From the NCBI GenBank assembly GCA_023230245.1, contig JALNXT010000020.1:1-11509 (forward strand): 11,509 nucleotides of DNA, written 5' to 3'. Shown here piece by piece: positions 7,513 through 11,509 of the stretch. Every line of letters starts with the position of its first letter. The first letter of the stretch is position 1. The notes below the pieces were generated by a model that was not told where the DNA came from, ran no database searches, and saw only the letters and a program-made list of their open reading frames with translations. Source of the stretch: Candidatus Cloacimonadota bacterium. Its GTDB lineage: Bacteria; Cloacimonadota; Cloacimonadia; Cloacimonadales; Cloacimonadaceae. A program made the position numbers and the translations under genes.

Positions 7513-8322
7513 TTAAATCTTAAATCCCAAACTCATTCCAACAGTCGATTGATTCTTCGTAGATCCGTTATGAATCGGAACCATTTCTTGCCCAAGTTCA
7601 AACATTAGAAATACTGGTTTGAAAGTTACACAAATATTACCCGTAATGCCATAGTGACTTAGGTGAAACACCTTAGAATGCACGTTTCGGTATATCTCGC
7701 TGTAATGGTGATAGTTATACTTTCCTGCTAAGGTAAATTGTACTATTTGCCCAGCTTTATAGGTATAAAGCATTTGCGCCTCAAGTCCATCGGAATTGTA
7801 TAGATTTGTATAGTTATTGTCTTGGATGATTCCGCCTTCAGCTGTGCTCCAATATTCTTTATTTTCTCCCCTCACTCTGGTATAGAGGGGCATAAATGCC
7901 ACATAGTTTTTATCCTTCTTATAGATAAGTGCCTTGCAGCCTAATTTAAGGCCTGTCGTTTTGTCTTCATGATGGTAATTATAGCTGGGGAATAGATCAT
8001 TTTCGTCTAAGCCATCCCCAGATATATAGTAGCGGGCAATGAGGTCAATCTTGGGCATTACACTTATTCCAACTTTAAAACCACTAAGCGAAGAAAAGAA
8101 GTCACCATCTTCGTCATTTGAATCATTAGGGAGGTTATGATGCGACTGATACGTATCGGCAGCCGAAGCAAGATCAAGCCCGGTGGCAACATAACCCGAA
8201 GCCTGCACCCTCGCAGGGGCTATGGGCATAGCAGTTTCCAGGGTGCTCAAATCCATCACTGCACATCCGGTCATCATAATTACAGCACTTAAAACAGTTA
8301 AAACTAACAAGCAAAATCTCAT
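7513..8322 (-). CDS. Putative outer-membrane beta-rich lipoprotein, family unknown
   Basis: I do not recognise the family. The chosen start is ATG at 8320-8322, preceded by AGGAG (8331-8335 on the plus strand, 8-nt spacing). An upstream in-frame start at 8376 would lie at or before the expected transcription start and has no ribosome site. The resulting 269-residue protein begins with a hydrophobic signal peptide and lipobox MTGC, so Cys20 would be acylated. The mature part is made of short alternating-hydrophobicity strands rich in Tyr and Gly (GLKLGCKALIY, YVAFMPLYTRV, QMLYTYKAGQIVQFTLAGKYNYHH). It ends in a strand, TVGMSLGFKI, resembling outer-membrane barrel proteins of the porin-like Opr/MetA class. 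An acidic, low-complexity stretch (NDSNDEDGD) follows the N-terminal region. It converges on the transporter operon and diverges from the LPP20-like gene. Confidence 0.8.
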   Translation of the reverse strand: MRFCLLVLTVLSAVIMMTGCAVMDLSTLETAMPIAPARVQASGYVATGLDLASAADTYQSHHNLPNDSNDEDGDFFSSLSGFKVGISVMPKIDLIARYYISGDGLDENDLFPSYNYHHEDKTTGLKLGCKALIYKKDKNYVAFMPLYTRVRGENKEYWSTAEGGIIQDNNYTNLYNSDGLEAQMLYTYKAGQIVQFTLAGKYNYHHYSEIYRNVHSKVFHLSHYGITGNICVTFKPVFLMFELGQEMVPIHNGSTKNQSTVGMSLGFKI

Positions 8323-8382
8323 ACTAAAAACTCCTATATGCTCTACAAAACCATGCGACACGATTACTTGCACCATTTACGC

Positions 8383-8411
8383 ATAATATTTGCTTACTAT
8401 ATTATCGTCAA
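8383..8411 (-). promoter_or_regulatory. Sigma-70-type promoter of the minus-strand lipoprotein gene
   Basis: On the minus strand the sequence reads TTGACG (-35, 8406-8411), a 17-bp spacer, then TATTAT (-10, 8383-8388). Each box differs from consensus at one position and the spacing is ideal. Transcription would start near 8376, giving a leader of about 54 nt before the ATG at 8322. This also supports the downstream start codon for that gene. Confidence 0.7.
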
Positions 8412-8437
8412 TGTAAATCAATGCTATAGGTAAGAAT

Positions 8438-8543
8438 GGGACGCAAACCCCAGTGTCCTAACCGGAGTGTTTAACTGATGAGGACGCCAGTTAAACACTG
8501 CCGATGAGGACTTCGGCAAACCCCTCCTGCCAGGAGACAGGAG
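8438..8543 (+). other. Cluster of four stem-loops, three with GGA in the loop (candidate sRNA or intergenic repeat)
   Basis: Four stems follow one another: GGAC 8439-8442 with GTCC 8455-8458; a perfect 12-bp stem 8466-8477 with 8488-8499 (loop ATGAGGACGC); TGCCGA 8499-8504 with TCGGCA 8513-8518 (loop TGAGGACT); and CTCCTG 8524-8529 with CAGGAG 8538-8543 (loop CCAGGAGA). The second and third stems share the 9-mer GATGAGGAC across the loop. GCAAACCCC occurs twice, at 8443-8451 and 8516-8524. The cluster lies between the divergent lipoprotein promoter and the LPP20-like gene, with no coding frame. GGA-bearing hairpin loops are typical of RNAs that titrate CsrA/RsmA; that comparison is an inference. 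A dispersed palindromic repeat is the alternative. Confidence 0.5.
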
Positions 8544-8571
8544 TTCCAAGGTGTAAATTTCAACAAATCGC

Positions 8572-8577
8572 TTGACA
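8572..8577 (+). promoter_or_regulatory. -35-like hexamer upstream of the LPP20-like gene
   Basis: TTGACA lies 77 bp before the start codon at 8654, inside the octamer CTTGACAT that also precedes the transporter operon (5465-5472) and the tRNA (10091-10098). No good TATAAT-like box follows at 16-18 bp, so the promoter is only tentative. The rest of the 319 bp between the divergent genes holds the stem-loop cluster and, at 8587-8611, a weak bulged hairpin (AGACAGC against GCTGTTGTCT). Confidence 0.3.
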
Positions 8578-8653
8578 TAAAGCTAGAGACAGCCAGCCTT
8601 GTGCTGTTGTCTTAATTGAGCAATGAATAAATAAATTCCCTATGGAGGAAGTA

Positions 8654-9220
8654 ATGAAACTTCGTAAACTTATGCTTATCCTGGTTGTGCTTAGTATTGC
8701 CCTGTTTATGGTTGCCTGTGGCTCGAACAAAAAGAAAGCTCCCAAACCCGATGGCAACGTGGTTTACCGTCCCACCTGGTGGGCTTCACAGCCCGAACCT
8801 GCTTATGTCTGCTCTTATGGTCAAGGCACCAACGCTTCTGAGAATTCATCGATGAATACTGCAAAAGCCAATGCTTTGTTAGAAGCGGCTCAGTATGTGG
8901 AAATTCAGGTGAATGGCATGATTAAAACCTACGAAGAAGAAGCTGGAGTAAATGATCCCCAGATTTTAGCCCTCACCCAAAGCGTGGTGAAAGCTATCTC
9001 TTCCGCACGTTTTTCTGGTACCATCCCCGGCAACATTGAAACCAGAGTAGTGCAAGAAAAAGGCGGAACTCGCTACAAAACATGGACTCAGATAAAAATA
9101 CCCAAAGGCGAGATAAACAAGTCTGTGGTGAATAACATCCGCAATGAAGAAGCCCTTTACAACCAGTTTAAAGCATCGCAAGCATTCAAGGAATTGGAAG
9201 CAGCAGTAGATAAATATTAA
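8654..9220 (+). CDS. LPP20-like lipoprotein
   Basis: The start is ATG at 8654-8656, with GGAGG at 8644-8648 (5-nt spacing). The ATG at 8642 overlaps that ribosome site and is less likely. The 188-residue product has a signal peptide with lipobox MVAC (Cys22) followed by a short Lys/Pro-rich linker, KKKAPKP. The body reads PTWWASQPEPAYVCSYGQGTNASENSSMNTAKANALLEAAQYVEIQV, which is the usual LPP20-family pattern: a Trp/Pro start, a G-x-G turn, then an A-rich helix of the form A-x-x-x-A. It continues with a strand (TRVVQEKGGTRYKTWTQIKIP) and a C-terminal helix rich in E, A and K. LPP20 proteins are surface or periplasmic lipoproteins of unclear function. Family assignment is by pattern and moderate in confidence; gene reality is high. 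It appears to be monocistronic. Confidence 0.85.
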   Translation: MKLRKLMLILVVLSIALFMVACGSNKKKAPKPDGNVVYRPTWWASQPEPAYVCSYGQGTNASENSSMNTAKANALLEAAQYVEIQVNGMIKTYEEEAGVNDPQILALTQSVVKAISSARFSGTIPGNIETRVVQEKGGTRYKTWTQIKIPKGEINKSVVNNIRNEEALYNQFKASQAFKELEAAVDKY

Positions 9221-9242
9221 ACAAGCAATCCAAAGAAGTCAA

Positions 9243-9284
9243 CTTACAATGGCTTAAATTGATTAATATTTAAGCCATTGTAGG
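9243..9284 (+). terminator. Long AT-rich hairpin after the LPP20-like gene, without U-tract
   Basis: TACAATGGCTTAAAT (9245-9259) pairs perfectly over 15 bp with 9268-9282 around an 8-nt loop. One T-G and one C-G pair extend it to 17. It begins 22 bp after the stop codon, a typical place for a terminator. The following sequence (GGTTATAGCG) has no T run, so it is either a non-canonical terminator or a 3'-end stabilising stem. It is symmetrical and could act on both strands. Confidence 0.5.
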
Positions 9285-9334
9285 TTATAGCGTGTCTTTT
9301 CTGGGTATGTTTCTAATTAGAACTGAGGTAGATT

Positions 9335-10075
9335 ATGGCTTTACAAGAAGAATTTGAAAGAGATGGAAACTGGCTATTTCGCTGGAGAAGTTATCTCCCC
9401 ATATCGTTAGTACTATTACTTATGTTTTCCATGATGCATTTCAAGTATTTAGGCAACTCTGAAACTGGGGATGTCGCTTGGGAAGCAATCTGTTTCTGCG
9501 TTAGCTTTCTGGGCTTATTTATCAGGGCATTTACCATTGGGCATACTCCTCACAACACGTCCGGCCGTAATACCAAAAAGCAAGTCGCAGAAAAGCTGAA
9601 TACTTCAGGAATTTATTCCATCGTGAGGCATCCCCTATATTTAGGGAACTTCTTTATGATGCTAGGTGTTGTCATGTTTGGGCACCATTTATGGTCTATA
9701 TCGGTTTTTATCCCCTTATATTGGCTGTATTATGAAAGGATTATGTTTGCTGAAGAAGCCTTTCTGAAGGGCAAATTTGGGGATGACTACATTGCCTGGG
9801 CAGACCGAACTCCTGCTATCATTCCGCGGTTCAAGCAATATGAACGTTCTCCCCTACCTTTTTCTTTTAAGAATGTACTACGCAGAGAGTACAGTGGATT
9901 CTTTGCAGTAATCGCTTCAATGTTTATCCTTGAAGAGTATGGTGATTGGAGAGCAAAAGGTTACGTAGAGTTTGATTTCTACTGGATGCTAATTCTCATC
10001 ACGGGCTTTGTTTTGTGGTTCTCTTTGAGATACTTAAAGAAAAAGACCAAGTGGTTGGATGTCATTGGTCGCTAA
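9335..10075 (+). CDS. Integral membrane methyltransferase, ICMT/PEMT (isoprenylcysteine carboxyl methyltransferase-like) family
   Basis: ATG at 9335 follows GAGG (9325-9328) by 6 nt. The 246-residue protein has hydrophobic segments at about 21-39, 47-68, 101-115, 118-133, 186-199 and 215-233. The conserved SAM-binding signature of this family is present: GIYSIVRHPLYLGNF (92-106), with the Arg-His-Pro core at 98-100, then YERIMFAEEAFLKGKFGDDYIAWADRTPAIIPRF (133-166), with the paired acidic residues at 140-141 and the FG-x-x-Y turn. Members methylate small lipophilic or isoprenoid-type acceptors or phospholipids at the membrane. The acceptor here is unknown. About 75 residues after the catalytic region (172-246) form a further two-helix extension that the minimal family domain lacks. 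It stands alone, with a hairpin upstream and a tRNA downstream. It uses SAM, the product of the neighbouring metK, but that link may be accidental. Confidence 0.87.
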   Translation: MALQEEFERDGNWLFRWRSYLPISLVLLLMFSMMHFKYLGNSETGDVAWEAICFCVSFLGLFIRAFTIGHTPHNTSGRNTKKQVAEKLNTSGIYSIVRHPLYLGNFFMMLGVVMFGHHLWSISVFIPLYWLYYERIMFAEEAFLKGKFGDDYIAWADRTPAIIPRFKQYERSPLPFSFKNVLRREYSGFFAVIASMFILEEYGDWRAKGYVEFDFYWMLILITGFVLWFSLRYLKKKTKWLDVIGR

Positions 10076-10091
10076 GAATGCCCCTTTTTCC

Positions 10092-10120
10092 TTGACATTC
10101 GGCCTGCTTAAAAAAAGATG
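10092..10120 (+). promoter_or_regulatory. Possible tRNA-Lys promoter
   Basis: A consensus -35 TTGACA (10092-10097) is followed 17 bp later by a poor -10 (AAGATG, 10115-10120) within an A-rich stretch. The spacing would put transcription start near 10127, about 7 nt before the mature tRNA, which is plausible for a tRNA gene. The octamer CTTGACAT here is identical to those at 5465 and 8571. Confidence 0.4.
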
Positions 10121-10133
10121 ACCCTGATTGTGT

Positions 10134-10209
10134 GCATCTTTAGCTCAGTTGGTAGAGCAACTGACTCTTAATCAGTGGGTCCGGGGTTCGAATCCCCGAA
10201 GGTGTACCA
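10134..10209 (+). tRNA. tRNA-Lys (anticodon CTT)
   Basis: A complete 76-nt cloverleaf: acceptor GCATCTT (10134-10140) pairs with AAGGTGT (10199-10205), including G-U pairs at 1-72 and 4-69. The D-arm is GCTC...GAGC and the anticodon stem is ACTGA/TCAGT. The anticodon loop CTCTTAA carries anticodon CTT (10167-10169), reading AAG lysine codons. The T-arm is GGGG-TTCGAAT-CCCC. The discriminator base is A and the 3' CCA (10207-10209) is encoded. No intron or mismatch is seen. Confidence 0.97.
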
Positions 10210-10273
10210 TTCATTTTAGTGAACGCTCCCATGCACAATTGGCTGATAGTCGCTTGTGATTGGGTTGATAAAC

Positions 10274-10325
10274 ATAAGCGGTAATTTGCCCTTTGCTCCG
10301 CTTTATAAATGTGCTAAAGCGCGGC
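10274..10325 (+). promoter_or_regulatory. SAM-II-like riboswitch aptamer upstream of metK
   Basis: P1 is AAGCGG (10276-10281) with CCGCTT (10298-10303), enclosing the 16-nt loop 10282-10297, which contains ATTT, CCC and TTGC. The 3' tail carries ATAAATGTGCTAAA (10305-10318). From memory, the well-studied SAM-II aptamer has the same order: P1, a loop with ATTTAACC and TTGC, and a tail ATAAATGTAGCTAAA, so tail and loop elements match in order and almost in length. TTGC (10293-10296) can form the P2 pseudoknot with GC-T-AA (10313-10317). CC of the loop can pair with GG (10323-10324). SAM-II represses methionine and SAM genes, and the gene downstream is metK. SAM-V, which shares this core, is the alternative. 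Confidence 0.75.
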
Positions 10326-10349
10326 TTAATAACTATCGCCGGCTTTAGC
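10299..10349 (+). promoter_or_regulatory. Antiterminator / anti-antiterminator platform of the metK leader
   Basis: GCTAAAGC-G-CGGC (10313-10325) pairs with GCCGGCTTTAGC (10338-10349) over 12 bp with one bulged G. This uses the whole 5' arm of the terminator (10338-10344), so the two stems exclude each other. The antiterminator's 5' strand also overlaps the GCTAAA that forms the SAM-II-type pseudoknot. It can alternatively pair as TAAAGCG (10315-10321) with CGCTTTA (10299-10305). Ligand binding would occupy the strand, release the terminator and switch metK off. Confidence 0.65.
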
Positions 10350-10362
10350 AGCCGGCTTTTTT
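10338..10362 (+). terminator. Intrinsic terminator in the metK leader (attenuator)
   Basis: GCCGGCT (10338-10344) pairs perfectly with AGCCGGC (10350-10356) around the loop TTAGC, followed directly by six T residues (10357-10362). It is 52 bp before the metK start codon and 128 bp after the tRNA. It can end tRNA transcripts and, with the competing antiterminator, control read-through into metK. Confidence 0.9.
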
Positions 10363-10414
10363 ATGCCTTAAAAAAGCCTGTATTAAACGATAGATGAAAA
10401 TATAGGAGAATAAA

Positions 10415-11509
10415 ATGACAGCACTACACGCACTCGACAAACCCGATAAAAGCGGATATATCTTCACTTCCGAATCCGTTGCAGAGGGTCATCCCGACAA
10501 GGTTTGCGACCAGATTTCGGATGCGATTCTGGATGCTTACCTAAGTGCAGATCCCCGCTCTAAAGTGGCTTGCGAAACTATGGCCACCGAAAACAGAGTT
10601 ATCGTTTCCGGTGAGATATCATCACGCGCTAAAATTGAGGTTGAACCGATTATCCGTGAGCTTATCCGTGATATTGGCTACACCAATCCCAACAAAGGTT
10701 TTGACACCAATTGCATAATAGATAACTACCTGCATAAACAGGAGCTTGCCCTGGAAGAAAATACCGGCGCCGGAGATCAGGGCTTGATGTTTGGCTATGC
10801 CTGCTCGCAAACCAAGAGCCTGATGCCTATCCCCATTGAGCTGGCTCATAAGCTACTAAAGAATCTGGCGGTTGCGCGCAAAAGCGGTGCCATAGCCTGC
10901 CTGCTGCCCGATGCCAAGAGTCAGGTTTCCATGCACTATATCGGCCGCAAAGCTGTGGATATGAAAACGCTCGTAATCTCTACGCACCATAACGATATCT
11001 GCCCCATCGAGTTTGAAGAACTGAAGCACGAAATCCACAAACAAGTGATCCTACCCAGCATAGCAGAAATTGGGGAAGAGAGCAAAGGTTTCTTTGAAAC
11101 CAAGAACTGTGAGATTAAAATAAACCCTCTGGGACGCTGGCACGATGGCGGGCCTGCTGCAGACACAGGGCTTACCGGCCGTAAGATTATCGTGGATACA
11201 TATGGCGGTTGGGCTCAGCATGGTGGCGGTGCTTTCTCTGGCAAAGATGCTACCAAAGTGGATAGAAGCGCAGCCTATATGGCGCGTCATATTGCTAAAA
11301 GCGTGGTGGCAAGTGGCTTGGCTAGAGAATGCCTGATTCAATTCAGTTTTGTTATCGGTGAACAGAGGCCAGTTTCGCTAATGGTGGATACCTTCGGAAG
11401 CGGAAAAGAGATCGATGCCGAGATTGAAAGAATCATCGCCAAGAACTTTGACTTGACAGTAAAAGGAATTATTGATTATCTTGACCTAAGGAAGCCAATC
11501 TTTCTGCCA
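10415..11509 (+). CDS. metK: S-adenosylmethionine synthetase (methionine adenosyltransferase), 3' partial
   Basis: ATG at 10415 follows AGGAG (10404-10408) by 6 nt. The frame stays open for 365 codons to the window edge, so nearly all of a ~390-residue enzyme is present and only the C-terminus is missing. It makes SAM from methionine and ATP in the cytosol, splitting the resulting triphosphate. All family signatures are seen: FTSESVAEGHPDKVCDQISDAILDA (17-41), with the catalytic His/Asp of HPDK; ATENRVIVSGE (57-67); GAGDQGLMFGYA (118-129), with the metal/ATP-site Asp; LTGRKIIVDTYGG; and HGGGAFSGKDATKVDRSAAYMARHIAK, the P-loop-like region with active-site lysines. The segment GRWHDGGPAADTG replaces the more usual GRF-V-GGP-GD-G but keeps the Asp before TG. 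It is preceded by a SAM-II-like riboswitch and attenuator. Confidence 0.97.
   Translation, partial: MTALHALDKPDKSGYIFTSESVAEGHPDKVCDQISDAILDAYLSADPRSKVACETMATENRVIVSGEISSRAKIEVEPIIRELIRDIGYTNPNKGFDTNCIIDNYLHKQELALEENTGAGDQGLMFGYACSQTKSLMPIPIELAHKLLKNLAVARKSGAIACLLPDAKSQVSMHYIGRKAVDMKTLVISTHHNDICPIEFEELKHEIHKQVILPSIAEIGEESKGFFETKNCEIKINPLGRWHDGGPAADTGLTGRKIIVDTYGGWAQHGGGAFSGKDATKVDRSAAYMARHIAKSVVASGLARECLIQFSFVIGEQRPVSLMVDTFGSGKEIDAEIERIIAKNFDLTVKGIIDYLDLRKPIFLP

Noticed and set aside
8323..8376. Longer N-terminus (18 extra residues) for the minus-strand lipoprotein
   Set aside because: It would bury the signal peptide, has no ribosome site and starts at or before the expected transcription start. 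AGGAG supports the ATG at 8322.
8430..8470. GGGACGCAAA followed by CCTAACC, resembling part of a c-di-GMP-I (GEMM) riboswitch
   Set aside because: The 5' GGCAAACC half and the 3' GGTAGC / GGGTTACC half are missing, and the bases fold better as separate hairpins.
8474..8520. CTGATGAG, resembling the hammerhead ribozyme core
   Set aside because: The matching GAAA strand and the three-way junction are absent. The CTGATGAG is explained by a simple 12-bp hairpin.
10210..10414. SAM-I (S-box) or T-box leader before metK
   Set aside because: No S-box core and no T-box AGGGTGGNACCGCG motif; the pattern fits SAM-II instead.

Overview
The window is about 11.5 kb of ordinary bacterial chromosome. It holds the end of a giant surface protein, six further protein genes (the last cut by the window edge) and one tRNA. 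Three things suggest a diderm from the Cloacimonadota or a nearby Fibrobacteres-Chlorobi-Bacteroidetes-type lineage: a multi-thousand-residue secreted protein built from Kre9/PNGGE-type, PKD, ASH (choice-of-anchor D) and parallel beta-helix modules; several lipobox lipoproteins; and typical AGGAG ribosome binding sites. The phylum is inferred from style, not from a search.

Layout. (1) 2-5365, plus strand: the C-terminal ~1,790 residues of a modular surface protein whose start lies off the left edge. (2) 5528-7281, plus strand: a two-gene operon with a 4-bp ATGA overlap, made of a lipoprotein periplasmic binding protein (BtuF/FecB class) and a FecCD/BtuC-type permease. No ATPase gene follows. 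(3) 7282-7512: a convergent intergenic region packed with structure: a long imperfect palindrome enclosing an 11-bp tandem repeat, then two perfect 8-bp hairpins with complementary loops. (4) 7513-8322, minus strand: a beta-rich lipoprotein with a near-consensus promoter. (5) 8412-8641: a divergent region with four consecutive stem-loops, three of which display GGA in the loop. (6) 8654-9220, plus strand: an LPP20-like lipoprotein. (7) 9335-10075, plus strand: a membrane methyltransferase of the ICMT/PEMT type with a C-terminal extension. (8) 10134-10209: tRNA-Lys(CTT). (9) 10415 to the right edge, plus strand: metK, S-adenosylmethionine (SAM) synthetase, cut off by the window end.

The most interesting element is the metK leader (about 10274-10362). 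It closely resembles the SAM-II riboswitch aptamer. It is followed by a complete transcription-attenuation platform, with mutually exclusive antiterminator and terminator stems. The nucleotides that would bind SAM in the pseudoknot are also the 5' strand of the antiterminator, so high SAM should end transcription before metK. That is simple product feedback on the enzyme that makes SAM.

Second-tier items are the GGA-loop hairpin cluster, the nested palindrome between the convergent genes, an 11-bp inverted repeat overlapping the transporter promoter, and the missing ABC ATPase. Most of the window is housekeeping or cell-envelope content, and no defence system or mobile element is visible.
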